From: Ischnura elegans
Lineage: Eukaryota; Arthropoda; Insecta; Odonata; Coenagrionidae
Assembly: GCF_921293095.1 (NCBI RefSeq)
Contig: NC_060251.1
Span: 99,496,566 to 99,560,565 of the forward strand
Direction: 5' to 3'
Length of the DNA: 64,000 nt
The notes under the pieces were generated by a model, which ran no database searches, was not told the origin of the DNA, and saw only the letters and a list, made by a program, of their open reading frames with translations. Positions 37,893-50,077 of this stretch are shown piece after piece. The first letter of the stretch is position 1; each line of letters starts with the position of its first letter. The position numbers and the translations under genes were made by a program.

Positions 37893-38917
37893 AAAGCTGA
37901 GGTGGCTCTAGCCAATAAAATTGCATGCAATTGGAAAATTTCCAATCTATTTTGTACAGTCTGGCTCAAAGTGAGCCAAAAAGTTTTTCATTTTTTTTTG
38001 GGAGTGACATTTTTGAGCTTCCTATAGCAAATAGGTTTCCTTATACAAAATGAGCCACGAGAACTTATGGAGTAATTGGGAAATTCTAGATTATTTTATT
38101 AATAGCATTTCTGCTAATTTGATTTTAGTACCTGACATTCTATCTTTTCACTCTTTGCTGTTGGGAGATTAGGAATGTAAATTTTAATATCCTCAGATAG
38201 AATAAACAGGATAGTGTTGGCTAAGCATTGTGTTAGAAAGGCTATTTTGAAGTTCAGGCATAGTTGTTTTGTCCATTTGATGGATTCTGTGGGGTAGATA
38301 TGTACAAAAAGACTAATAATGTACATAAATGGGAAAATATATCATCCATTGCATGTGTATGTAATGAGATACACATATATTTAGAAAACAAGGTTAGTCT
38401 TGCTCAGTGACTAAAGAAAAACATGAATAATTGTGTGTGAATAATCCTGTGTCTCTTCTGACAGCTGTGGTGTTTTCTGATATGACCACTGGAAATGTTA
38501 TTTTGACATTTTTTAGCATTGTACAAACTCAGTAATTTGCGAGGGTTATTCTTAGTTCAATGTACGATCAGTCTTAAAATGAAGACCACAGCAAAATGTT
38601 TTTTTTTGACACTTTACCGTCTAGTTACATTTTTTGTATATACTCTATTCGGACTAGGAAATTTGTAGGACTAGGATTTGATGTAGTATGGTAACAATTT
38701 TCAAGTGTCCCTGTGGTAGAAGTTAGCCCCCTGTGCTCTCAGCCAACTTTCCGTCTTCAGCTCTTTGTTGGTGCCAAAATGGTGTCCCCTTAGCAAGCGT
38801 TTTATGCAAACAAAGGGATGACTATTGGAGAGAGCAAATCCCTTAATACAGAATTGTGAACTGAAGACCATCTTGATTCACCTAATCCACTTGTTGAGCA
38901 GGATCATAGGTTGACAC
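37893..38917 (+). other. AKAP7-like 3' UTR and flank
   Basis: An AATAAA signal lies at 37914-37919, 22 bp after the stop codon; further A-rich signals follow, so the true mRNA end is unknown. No other feature is recognised. Confidence 0.5.
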
Positions 38918-39104
38918 TCATTGGCATCCTTCCTTGACCGCCTGCATCATGAATACCTCTAGGTCCTGCTTCAAAGTTCCTGAACCATTGCCGCTCGTTG
39001 CTGTCACTAATGGAAGTTTCACCGTACACATTACCCATTCGTTAATGAATTTTGGCTGCATAGCACGCCTCAGCATGAAGAAGTCTAACTGTTGCACAGT
39101 GCTC
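38918..39104 (-). pseudogene. mariner/SETMAR-type transposase HTH fragment
   Basis: One minus-strand frame reads EHCATVRLLHAEACYAAKIH, a stop codon, then NERQWFRNFEAGPRGIHD and GGQGR. This matches the pattern of the N-terminal helix-turn-helix of mariner-like transposases (VRFLxAEGxxAxEIHRRM...YG...WxxxFxxGRxxxxDExxxGRP). The DDE part is not found nearby. Confidence 0.65.
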
Positions 39105-39942
39105 ATTACACTCTCGGAACCATGTAACAATTACAAAGTGACGCGGTTGATGGACATACTAGAGATACTGCGCTACACTTTTGCGAAGAGAAAATTGAAA
39201 TTGTCTCCGTGGTTTGAATTTTATGACCGATCAGACATTGAAAAAAGGATAGCCCTCAATCCGTCATCATGCATTATTATTATGCATTGAAGTTTACATC
39301 TTTAAATTGTATTTGTGGGGTTCTTATTTTTTATTATGTAACAATTCTTTTCTTTTACTTTTTTTGTTTCAATATTTCTTTTAATTTTTTCGTTAGTACA
39401 GTCAGTTTTACTTTATGATATGATCGTTTATGTATTTCTATCTTGACCTGGAGCAGATTTTTTAATTACAGCCACTTATTTAGCTCTCAATTTATCAAAT
39501 TCTTACATTTAACTTGGTAGCCTTTAGATAGAATGATAGGCATAGCCAGAAAATATTTTGAGGGGTTATTGTGATGGGCTCCACATAAAACTTTTCCTGT
39601 AAAAATGTTGTCTTTAAGGTGGATACATCTCCGAATTTTAGATATCTGAATTGCAATGGGTTCACTTATAATGTAGTTGTTTCTGTGGTGTTTCAGAGTT
39701 ATGTTGGCAATGCTGATGTGTAGATGGCAGTGCACTGTGTCCAGTTAGTAGAATAAAGATAGAGAACCTAAAAGAACATGTATTTTAATAATAAAGGCCC
39801 TTTGTATTGAAATAAGTGTGGAAAGTACTATGTGCCTTTATTAGTACTATGCATAAATTCCACAAAGTAAATTCACCCTCTAACAACTTGATTGGAGCAT
39901 TTATTTGTTTGATCGCTTATGATTTTGGAGAAATATTTAGTG
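39105..39942. other. No supported feature
   Basis: AT-rich DNA. The open frame at 38934-39290 lies antisense to the transposase fragment and is not a gene. Confidence 0.4.
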
Positions 39943-40270
39943 AACGAGAGTACAGGCCCAATAGGTTCTTGCCAAAATCATCTATGTGTGCTTATTAAAA
40001 AGCTCTGATGTGAAAATAATTTGGATAATTTATCTTAGATTTAGAATACTGATTTTCACTATTTTATATCATTTCTTTAGAGCTTTTTTGTATACATACC
40101 TCCTCTAACGAGAGTACAGGCCCAATAGGTTCTTGCCAAAATCATCTATGTGTGCTTATTAAAAAGCTCTGATGTGAAAATAATTTGGATAATTTATCTT
40201 AGATTTAGAATACTGATTTTCACTATTTTATATCATTTCTTTAGAGCTTTTTTGTATACATACCTCCTCT
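39943..40270. repeat. Perfect tandem duplication of a 164-bp unit
   Basis: 39943-40106 and 40107-40270 are identical by eye, both starting AACGAGAGTACAGGCCC and ending CATACCTCCTCT. Perfect identity means a very recent duplication or an assembly artefact. Confidence 0.9.
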
Positions 40271-42371
40271 ATCATACCCCACTAAATCATTTAGTATATT
40301 CAATTTTCTCTTTTCTACTGTGGTAATCTGCAAGTTCATATCATGAAAGAACTTGAACAGGTTATCACATTAAGCATGAGTATTGCCACTGTAGTAAAGT
40401 CTGAAAAGTGAAATCATGAAGTCCGTTCCAAATATAGACTTAAGATTTTGTAACTGTTTTTTATCATCAGTCATACATATGTTATACGACTGGATATTTT
40501 ATTTTACAAAATAATTAAATAAATGAAAAAAATCAAGTCATATTCTCACTGCAGTCAACATTTTCATGGTAAGTGTTTTTGTCACATTAGGTAGCTATTA
40601 GAATTACACATCCAGCCCCAATATTTTTGTCAGTAGTCTTGACTGGATGGATTAGTTATAGGGGGTAAGTTAAGAAACTCGCTGAAACCTATTTATTATA
40701 AACCTCTGCACAGCAGAACACCTCTATTCAGCAAAATAATTGTGACTCTGATTTGAATTCCATTGAATATGTATGCATTTTCCCTCTCTATACTGTAAAC
40801 ATTTCTGTGTAGTAAAAGAAAATTTTGGCAAGTAAAAGATTTTTCTCATCTTTAGAAGAAAAGTTAAAGAATCAGGGACTGACAGTCACAATTTTACTAT
40901 GTTTTCTTCATAATGCATAGCGCCAATTGCTTACGAGTGGCTAATGAAATAATTTCTGTTTCACTGTTGTGATTTGGATTTTTTAAATAGGTACCCTAAA
41001 AAGTGCACATCATTACCATAACTCATTTGAGTTTGAACATTTTTTGGAAGGGGTATTTGGCAGAAAAGGCTTGCCATTGTTTGTGGTTATTGTGATGCCA
41101 ATTTATTGCTCCAGCCAAATCTGACCTGGACAAATTATCTTGTGCCATAGCAATAATACATGACATGATGTCAGGGGCAAAGAGGAATCTACCTATGTCA
41201 AATTAATATTCATGAATTTCCTTCAGAGATCAACATTTATTGCCTTAATTTTGGCAATAGTATAGTGGAGGGAATAGTAAAATATTTGTCATTCATCCAG
41301 TAATGAGATTCTATTGCATGAGAACTATTTTTATCTCTATACAATGAACACTGGCATATAATATTATATAACACAAAAATTTGTTATTAAGAGGTTAGAC
41401 TGCATTGATTCTATAAGCAGCTGTTGTGTTGGCAGACCATTACAAACTTCTCCTTTATTTGTATTTATTTACTTCTTCTCTCCCATACTCTTACTCTCGT
41501 ACTTCCATCTCGGTAAAATGCAACTATATCGCTGTAACATAGCCCTTGACCTTTCATTCTAAGCGTTTTCTAATTTTTTCTCATATTCTAAGCGTTTTCA
41601 GAGATTTGTTAACAGTTACAAATGAGTTTGTTTCCTGACACTTAAATTATTCCCTTTTATAATGCTCCCGTAACATTATTTTAGTAACAAATCATTCAAG
41701 AATGCTGCTGAGAATATTTCAGCCATGTGTATGGGATATAATGTTTGATGTTGGGAAAAATAACTCATGATGTGCTGTGATGTTAATGGAAATCACCAAG
41801 AGTTTTTTTTGGGAAATTTATTATTTCCGAAGAGCAGTTCAAATCCCAATCATACATAATTGGATATAGCATATATTTGATGCCATGTTTCATGAGCCCT
41901 AAGATTTTATGGACTCCTTGATGGACAGTCAAATTACTTGACCCTATATGTATACATATATTATGTAATGCATGTGGTATTTGTTGTTGACTGTTGAATT
42001 TTCTATTGTGAAGTGATATTTTATATGATTCTTATAATGTGATGGAGTTTTTATGTCACTTTTTTCTTTTGCTGTAATAAGAAAATAAAAATTAATTCTT
42101 TGGAATAAGTCTTTTCCTATTTCATAAATACATGCTAGATGTTTTCGTTAATGGGGGGGCATGGGGGCAGGTGCCCCTTCCCCCCAGACGCTTAAATAAT
42201 AGGTAAGATTATTAATGCAGTTATCATAACGTGCATTTTGCTTTGTATATTACGGAGCCTTAATCATTTAATTTCATATTAATAACTTTCTTATTAAAAT
42301 AAAAAAATATTTTGCATGTGCCCCCTCCCCCCCAGAAAAAATTCAGAATCTGGCCACTGGCCAGATCCAGA
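40271..42371. other. No gene seen; MITE debris at the right end
   Basis: From 40271 to about 42140 there is AT-rich DNA without a recognisable frame. At 42150-42370, G-rich and C-rich blocks and a TTTCATATTAATAACTTTC stretch match the MITE at 52394-52677, so this is a fragment of that family. Confidence 0.4.
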
Positions 42372-42490
42372 ATTGTGGCCGACTCCATGGGGCCTGAGCC
42401 CCCTCAAAAATTCATGATGGGTGTGAGGAAGAAATGTGTCAGGTATTTGCCCTTTTTCCTTCTTATCAATACCGAATCTGTCCGAAAGTT
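42372..42490 (+). mobile_element. Fragment of the CAGKGGCGCCGACT MITE family
   Basis: GGCCGACTCCATGGGGCCTG and the following CCCCCTCAAAAATTC repeat the start of the element at 42664. Only the left portion is present. Confidence 0.5.
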
Positions 42491-42663
42491 CTGAATAATA
42501 TTTGCAGGTGATCTTTTACCATTTTCAAAATAATGCATGTAAATGGCACTACGTGCATCCCAAAAACTGTGGCCATGACCTTGTTGGCCGACAGACCCAC
42601 CTTAGCCTTCTCAGGTGTACGTTCACCCACAGAAACCGATGGTCTTGATTGTTCTTTGGTCTC

Positions 42664-42925
42664 CAGTGGTGCCGACTCCATGGGGCCTGAGGGGGCCCAA
42701 GCCCCCTCAAAAATTCGTTATGGGTGTGAGGAAAAAATGGGTCAGGCTTGTCGATTTTTTCCCGAAGTGTCCAGATATCAAGATTCGAGTTATTAGGGTT
42801 CTAATGTTGATCATATGGCTCTTCTAAAATTCTTAAAAAACTTAAAACTCACTACTTATATAATTTCCGAGGGCAAGATCCCCGGTTTGGGCCCCCCCAA
42901 TATTTTTTGTAAGTCGGCGTCCCTG
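42664..42925 (+). mobile_element. 262-bp hAT-type MITE
   Basis: CAGTGGTGCCGACTCCATGG begins it and AAGTCGGCGTCCCTG ends it, as inverted termini. The inside is shorter than in the sisters at 24831-25185 and 49264-49614. The flanks show no matching 8-mers. Confidence 0.65.
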
Positions 42926-43779
42926 GATCCGGCCTTGATTAGAGCCATAGAGTTTCCTCATAAAATATCTTCAACATAATCAATGTGTAACCATTCAGGG
43001 TTTCCCTGTACAATATCTTAAATTCTTGAGTTAAATTACATCAAAAAAGGTCACTACATTTGAGATTATCTTTGTAGATATTCCAAGGAGTACATCTCTT
43101 GCCTCCAAAAATGCACCTGATAAACATAGTACCTCTGTCCACATTGAGATTCATCTCTGAAGCTTTGGAGTCGAGAGTCGACAATGCAGTTTGCTTCTTT
43201 GTTATCCAGATATTCCGCTGCCCATAGAAATTCTATTTATGCACCAATGTGGCTTAATTATTTATAGACAGAGTTGACACGTGGTGTAAAAGATGAGGGA
43301 AATTAGTTACAATAGTGTACCATTAAGTGGGTAAAAAAGATGTTCGAACTGATGTATCGGAGGCACACATTATTCCTGTCTCACATCTCATATATGTATT
43401 TCAATAATTTTTTCTGCAGAGTATAATGCAATATATTACCATGCTCCCCATAATATACTAGCTGTGAGGCAGAGCAACTTCAGGCAGAATCTCTTTTAAC
43501 TCAGCAGTACTCAGTGTTGCCAACTATAAAAAGTTTTTCGCAATTGTAACCATCACATGTATGCATCACCCAAAGTTACCATAGGTAGTTGTATTTTTCT
43601 GTTCTTTATGCTATAATTATTTGGGTGATATTTCATTATGCATGTTTAATGACATCATTTAAACGTCGATAGATTAAAAAAAATAAGCTGAAATAACAGA
43701 CTAGCTCAGCATAGAAATATTATGATGTTGTTAAAATTTTACTTTTTTAGGCCCTAATATAGGCGACTGATTTGTAATC
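42926..43779. other. No supported feature
   Basis: AT-rich intergenic DNA without a recognisable frame or repeat. Confidence 0.4.
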
Positions 43780-44765
43780 TGCATATGGCCCAGACTGCGC
43801 AAGTGAGGGTAGTGGACGGAGAATCTGGGTGGGCAAGCATTAACTGGGGAGTGAGACAAGGTTGTCTTTTATTGCCGCTGCTTTTTAACCTATATGCTGA
43901 GGAGATGGTAAGAAAAGCGTGGGACGAGTTGGAAGCTGGAGTGGAAGTGGGAGGAATGATGTTTAAATCGCTAAGGTTTGCTGATGATTAGGCTCTCATC
44001 ACCTAATCAGCGAGGGGACAGCAGGCTGTTGTGGATGTGCTAGACAAGCGGTGCAAGGAGTATGGGATGAGGATTAGGTAATCACAAGAAGACCAAGGTA
44101 ATGGAGTTTTGTAAAGCATCGCGAGCGAGGAATGTGAGACTCAAGATAAAAGTAGGTGGGGAGAAGCTTGAGCAGGTAGAGCAATTCAACTATTTAGGCA
44201 GCACATTAAAAGAAAACAGATACAGTAGTAAGGACATCAGGAAGTGAATTGCACTAGCAATGAACAGGAAGGAGCTTTTGAGAGGATTGTTATGTAAGAG
44301 TTTAAAGAAAAGGTTGGTGAAGAGTTTGATCTGGAGTGTAGCTCTCTACGGTGCGGAAATGTGGACACTGAGGAAAGAAGACGAGAGAAGATTGGAGGCA
44401 TTCGAGATGTGGGTATGGAGAAGATTGGAGAAGGTGAAATGGACAGAGGAGGAGAAACGATGAAGTGCTGGGCATGGTGGGTGAGGAGAGGAAACTTTTA
44501 GATGAGATACGGAGGAGACAGAAGGTATGGATGGAGGGAGTACTTAGCGGGGAGGGGATGTTGAAAATGGTGTTAGAGGGTAGAATGTTATGGAAATGAG
44601 GGAGGGGAAGGAAAAGAATAGGATTTTTAGATAGATTGAAAGGGAGTAGGCCTTACAGTGAATTGAAGGAAAAGGTGCTGAAAGGAAAGGGTGGCTCTCA
44701 AATGACTTCTTTAGTACTCCATGGAAACCTACCTTAATCAGTAGAATACTTTAATAATAATAATA
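43780..44765 (+). mobile_element. Non-LTR retrotransposon (RTE-like) 3' half
   Basis: The frame reads SINWGVRQGCLLLPLLFNLY followed by FADD at the reverse-transcriptase catalytic box, and later KSLIWSVALYGAEMWTLRKE. A stop codon follows directly after FADD, and the frame shifts after about 44460, so the copy is dead. It is 5'-truncated and ends in a TTAATAATAATA tail. Two more copies lie in DNAJC3 intron 7. The RTE-like assignment rests on these motifs only. Confidence 0.8.
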
Positions 44766-45071
44766 TAGGCTATATCCGCAGAAAAAGACATAAACTGGTA
44801 AAATCGACATTTTTGGCAATAACAATTGCTTAATTATCATATCATAATTTTCATAAATAGACATTTTAGCAATGTCCTCAGCTTAGTCATCATCATGTGG
44901 TTGGTAATAGAAACCAAGAAAACTGAATTGTTTTTCATTAATTACTGCCATGCCTCATCCCACTGGTTGGCAAAGCTCAGCTCCAGAGCTGCATGTGGCT
45001 CTCTGGCTCCTTAAATAATGGAATACGTAAGAGCCGATATATCGGCCTGCAGCACTAAAACAGTTAAGAAT

Positions 45072-45396
45072 CATGGGTGTACCCAGGGAGGGGCAGGGGG
45101 GGGGGGGCAGAAGCAAAAATCGCAAAAGTTTTTATGGAAAATCAGGACTGGCCTCTGAAATGAAAGTTTTCAAGAAGTTTTCTTAAAACCCACAAAAAAT
45201 GATTTTATTAGTACATATAAGATATGTAACTAAAATACAACCATTTTTTCAAGGAAATAATCTCATAAGCTAATAAAGCGCTATTATGATTTTCTTAAAT
45301 GTTGGTTTCATTCATGCTTAAATGTCACAACTTGGCTTGACCTCCCTCTAGGCCATGGCTTGCTCCCCCCTAGTTATGATCCTGTGTACGCCCTTG
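45072..45396. mobile_element. 325-bp hAT MITE with exact 8-bp target duplication
   Basis: The ends are CATGGGTGTACCCAG and CTGTGTACGCCCTTG. TTAAGAAT is duplicated exactly at 45064-45071 and 45397-45404. A solo end of the same family is at about 52890, and a relative at 57599-57720. Confidence 0.85.
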
Positions 45397-45596
45397 TTAA
45401 GAATAATAAAATTTTATTAGCACTACACTATAAAATGTTTTTCTGTGGATCTAACTTTTTCAAGCAATATTGACATTTTGAACTGAAAACTATCAAATTC
45501 CACGCTGAATTTGTAATTGACCATTATGAGTCCCTTTACTGAGGCAATGTTTTAATCTTTTCTCACATCAGTCCGCTGAAATGAGTATCCTTTCCG

Positions 45597-45876
45597 CAGT
45601 GGCTTAACCAGGAATGTCGTCTTGGGGGGGGGTTCAAAAGCGGAGGGGAGAATTTCGGAAAAACAGGGTACTAAGTAGAGTGTTTTAAACTAATTTTAAC
45701 TCTTCTCCTAATCGGAAAAACGTCATTTGTCAAAGAAATATTTTGTAAATCCTTTTTTTTTTTTTAAATTTGCTTGTGTTTTCTGTTATGAAGCAACGTA
45801 ACGGTGTTTTTATATTTTTGGTGGGTGGGGGGGGGGTTTGGGACCCCCTAAAATCCCGCCCCTCGCTACGCCACTG
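45597..45876. mobile_element. 280-bp hAT-type MITE
   Basis: CAGTGGCTTAACCAGG and the right end GCTACGCCACTG are inverted. The flanking CCTTTCCG and CTTTTCTG agree at 6 of 8. The interior has G runs near both ends. Confidence 0.65.
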
Positions 45877-45901
45877 CTTTTCTGCATTTACTTTGTGACC
45901 T

Positions 45902-47216
45902 CCCTAGTAGAAAAAAGTGTGTTCATTCAGTGTTCTTTTTATGTTCATTTAATGTTCAAATTGTGTTCCTTCTATGTTCACCGAATGTTCACGTTATGTT
46001 CTTTTTATGTGTTTTGTGACAGAAAGAACATAAAAAGAACACAAAATGAACACTCGTCTGTGAACATAAAAAGAACATAATTTGAACACAAAATGAACAT
46101 TTTTTTTTAACATCAAAAGAACACAAAATGAACATAAAAAGAACATTTTGTTGAACAACAAAGAAAAAGCTTTCACGGAAGTCCCATCATTACCATGAAC
46201 ACTTTCACATCGTTGTGAATCAGATGTCAATGTTTGGATAAGTTTCAAATCATTTTATTGCCAGCTTTTTTTTATTAGAAACGAACTTATTAAAAGCCAA
46301 ATGCTCAAGCCTTATCCCTGTTTAGTATGCAATAAAGTACATATTGAGAGTGTTTTCAGGTGTTCCTTGATTGCATTCTCGGATCGTTCAATGTCCATTT
46401 TTTTATGATATGCCTTCATTTTGGGATAATTTTTCCGGAAATTCATTATTTTAAATTTCTAGAAATATTATGGAAAACTGCTAAAAAATACAGTTTTGTT
46501 GATTTCAAGATGGCGAAATTCAAACTCATTTTTGGTAGACAAAGTCTCCAAAATCATCTGTATTACTTGTTTTATGTAAAGCTACTTGTCATGACACATG
46601 AACTGCAGTTATCCACAATCACCTCCAAGGAATGAGAATTTTTATACTGGTTTATTTTAAAGAACAACAAAGAAAAATGTTCATTTTTTGTTCAACATAG
46701 TGAAAATAAAATGAACATATAAAAAAATGTTCAATTTGTGTTCACCATGGTGAACATAAAATGAACACAAAGTGAACATAAAATGAACGCATAAAAAAAA
46801 TGTTCATATTGTGTTCACCATGGTGAACATAAAATGAACTCAAAGGGAACACAAAATGAACATAAAGAAAAATGTTCATTTTGTGTTCAACATAGTGAAC
46901 ATAAAATGAACATATAAAAAAATGTTCAATTTGTGTTCACCATGGTGAACATAAAATGAACACAAAGTGAACATAAAATGAACGCATAAAAAAATGTTCA
47001 TATTGTGTTCACCATGGTGAACATAAAATGAACTCAAAGGGAACACAAAATGAACAAAGAAAAATGTTCATTTTGTGTTCACTGAGATGAACATAAAAAG
47101 AACATAAATTGAACATCAAAAGAACACACCAAGAAATTGGTGAACATCAAAAGAACACTTGAACACTGAATGAACATATAAAGAACACCAAAAGAACACT
47201 ATTTTTTCTACTAGGG
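45902..47216. mobile_element. 1.3-kb element built of GTTC/GAAC repeats
   Basis: The termini CCCTAGTAGAAAAAA and TTTTTTCTACTAGGG are perfect inverses. From both ends inward run dozens of short words of the type TGTTC(N)n or GAACA(N)n spaced about 10-12 bp apart, many forming palindromes around CCATGGTGAACA. Within the right half, a unit of about 193 bp occurs twice in tandem (about 46671-46865 and 46866-47057). The centre (about 46180-46650) is unique; its one open frame (46360-46635) matches nothing I know. The target duplication could be TA or CT; the family is not identified. Confidence 0.7.
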
Positions 47217-47301
47217 CTGTTATGCTGAAGATATATTCGGAAATTTTGAGAAAAGTCTGAATGGTTATCAACAGATTTACTTACTCACATTTACTGTATA
47301 T

Positions 47302-48578
47302 TGTAACGGTTCAAACCGCGAGAGCCGCCCGCTTGCCTCCCGTTCGATATCTCCCCGTACATGTGATTGTTAACTCTCCACTCCCCCAAAATAGAAAATT
47401 GCCCCTACGGAGACTTACCGTTTCCGGGCTTAAAATCAAGTTCCCCAATTGTTCGTGCCTGCACGCACACTCACTTACAACAGGATTTAAGGAAATCGTG
47501 GCAATAGCAAAACAAATAACATCAATGACATCCCTTTTACAATTGATTTTTAATAACTGAACTACCATAGGTTCCAAAATTTACACTGACACTTAAGTAT
47601 TCCCCAAACACACACAATAAATCCCCGTTCCAAAATCCATCGGCGTCACCTCCAACATGAAATATGCACCTTCGGCTTCTCCTTCAAAATTACAAAAGCA
47701 CTTTCTCAATGATTATAAAAAAATGATGTTTTCAACAACAAAATATACCCACGCTCTTTGGCGAATAAGCAACGTAAAAAATAGTGACATCAAACTTACA
47801 CAAAAAAAACTTTCCGTGCAAAGCAAGTATAAATTGGGCGTTACTGTTCAAGTGGCCATCCGTCTTGAAGTCGGGCTCAATGATCCGCCAAGTGACACTA
47901 ACATTCAGATATTATGCTCAAGCTTCACCACGTGCCGCACTTAAGTCTTGCAGGGCCGTGACTAAAATCAGCCAACAGTAAATTCACTAGGGCCTTATTG
48001 TGGGGAGTACACTTGGGACTTTCAAAGGGTGGAACAATCTGGACACAAAAGGATCTATTCGGGCTTTGGTAATTTCCAAGCTTACTTCCTTTATCCGATG
48101 TTCTCGCCACCCCTGAAGAGCTGTCCTCGTATCTGCCTCCACCACGTGCCGTAGCTTGGCTGCTGCTGCTTGGCACTGAACACCACTATTTGACTTATCT
48201 CGTGTCAGACCGTAGGAGAGAGAGAGAGCTATCCTTCTTGTCTCTCCCTTTTATAAACTCTGCACTACCCACAATCACCTCTGGTGCACCACAACGCCAC
48301 AACGCCCTCTTTTTCCCCGGCCGAAAGGCGGGTTTTCAAACGCATTCCGGGAGAGAACCACTGCGTCGCCTCTCCCGGAAATCCACTCTCACACAATTTC
48401 ACATACATAAAAAATATGCTACAATAAACACAAATGATAAACCCTTTACATAAATCTATTATAGAACTCCTTAAACAAAAAAAAATGCTAAAATTGTGAG
48501 TGTGCGCGCAAACGTAACCCCCCCAGCCGCGATGTTAAAACAAGATGCGTCGGGCCGGCTCCGGTCCGTACCGCTACA
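47302..48578. mobile_element. Probable solo LTR (or long TIR element), 1.28 kb
   Basis: It starts TGTAACGGTTCAAACCG and ends CGGTCCGTACCGCTACA, so it has TG...CA ends that are also partly inverted. ATAT flanks both sides (47298-47301 and 48579-48582), a 4-bp duplication. A TATA-like TTTATAAACTCTGC lies near 48248. No internal retroelement genes are present. It is GC-richer than its surroundings. I read it as an old solo LTR, but another element type is possible. Confidence 0.5.
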
Positions 48579-48589
48579 ATATATAGTCA

Positions 48590-48950
48590 CAATGACCTGA
48601 ATGGAGGATGTTTTCCGATACTTTCTTTTTCTTCATTTGCGTTTTCTTCCGTTGAGGCATCTATATATTTATAAGGTCCTACGATATTTTTATGCTAGAA
48701 GTGGCAACTCTAAAATATTTCAGTCCCTGCCTTCTCCCTTTACCCTGCATAAAATAAGTCTGCCCTTACCACAACCAAATTTGACTTTGTTTAAAAGATG
48801 TTTTTTGCACGTAGGACCAAAGGTTTTTAATTTGTTACCCCCGTCATGCTTTATTTCAAAGTCTTTGAAAAAGTTTTTGCAAAATGCATATTCTTGGCTT
48901 CTCACTAAAGAAAGTGTAGAGCAAATATTGTTATAAAATATTGATGTAAA
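48590..48950 (+). mobile_element. Non-LTR retrotransposon C-terminal fragment
   Basis: The frame from 48601 includes PLRHLYIYKVLRYFYARSGN, then LPQPNLTLFKRCFLHVGPKV and FNLLPP. This is the pattern of the extreme C-terminus of CR1/L2-type LINE ORF2 proteins (basic, then 'GPK.FN.LP'). Only this tail is present; it differs from the RTE-like family above. Confidence 0.55.
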
Positions 48951-49263
48951 TGAATTATGAATACTACTTTAGTTGTTTTTTTTCATGTACGCACTTAAGT
49001 TTTGTTAGTATAGATTATCAAGGTAACACAAACTGAGCTACACTACATGTAAAGCATAATGTATTATTATTTTTGGATGGTATCCTCAAACAGGTTATCC
49101 TTCGCGGCTACCTAAAATTACTCAATTTTGCTATTGTCATGCAATTTGTGTTTGGAGTAATAGTATTATTTATTATTATTATTATACTTAAAATATCCGC
49201 CTGGTCACCGGACGAACATCTACATCTCCAGGACGACATGTCTGGATTAATCCGGATGCCTTG

Positions 49264-49614
49264 CAGTGGCGCCGACTCCATGGGACCTGAGGGGGCCCGA
49301 GCCCTCTCAAAGATTCGTTTGGGGGGGCGGAGCCCCCTCAATAATTCAAGAAAATAATTAAGTTATAATATGCTTTGTGAAATCACAAAAATATATTGGT
49401 AATTTTTATTTCCCATGTTTGAAGATAGTTACCTTTTAAAATAAATTCGACAATGTGTGTAGAAACAAATAATTATAAGATTAAGCAACCGAATCAAGTA
49501 GTGTGAATCATGGTAGTGTTTCGGTGCTGCGACACACTTTGAATTTAACCTCTTCCCGGGGCAAGACCTCCGATATGGGCCCCCCCAATATTAAGTTATA
49601 AGTCGGTGCCCCTG
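49264..49614 (+). mobile_element. 351-bp hAT MITE with exact 8-bp target duplication
   Basis: The ends are CAGTGGCGCCGACTCC and AAGTCGGTGCCCCTG. ATGCCTTG is duplicated at 49256-49263 and 49615-49622. It is a near-full sister of 24831-25185, inverted. Confidence 0.9.
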
Positions 49615-49622
49615 ATGCCTTG

Positions 49623-50077
49623 TCACCATAGAAAGGCTCTATTCCCTACCCTTCCCTCATGGCACTAATGGCCTTCGCTGTTGATTGCTTCCTCTAAATC
49701 CCATGCCATACAATACCTTTCATCCAGTGTTGTGCGTGAGACGTGGCAGTAGAAGTTTAATCCCAATTCTAACCAGAAGTGACTGGCTCGTGAATTATCC
49801 TAAAAGGTATGCTCATTGCAATTTATACGCGAAATGCACAATAGTAGACTTTAAGGAGCTAACCAGGAGGAGTTTATTTTGAGTGGTGGTTCATTTCTAG
49901 GTGATCTAAATTTTTAATTAAAAAAGGCTACTAGTAGTAGTAGTTTTTCTAAGCAAGCTTGCTTAGGGAAAAAACATTCATAATGTAATCCCCATAGTAG
50001 AGTCCCGGACGCAAAAAACCGTTACCAGAATTGACGCCATTTTTGTGCGCATTTTCCGGTTTAGACATGTCAGGATA
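49623..50077. other. No supported feature
   Basis: The open frame at 49685-49882 matches nothing I recognise. A TAGTAGTAGTAG run lies at about 49930. Confidence 0.35.

Noticed and set aside
37601-37926. Minus-strand open frames over the last AKAP7 exon
   Set aside because: They are antisense shadows of the acidic C-terminal coding exon, which splices in phase.
45902-47216. GTTC repeats as a CRISPR array
   Set aside because: Words are too short, spacers too short and variable, ends are transposon-like, and the genome is eukaryotic.
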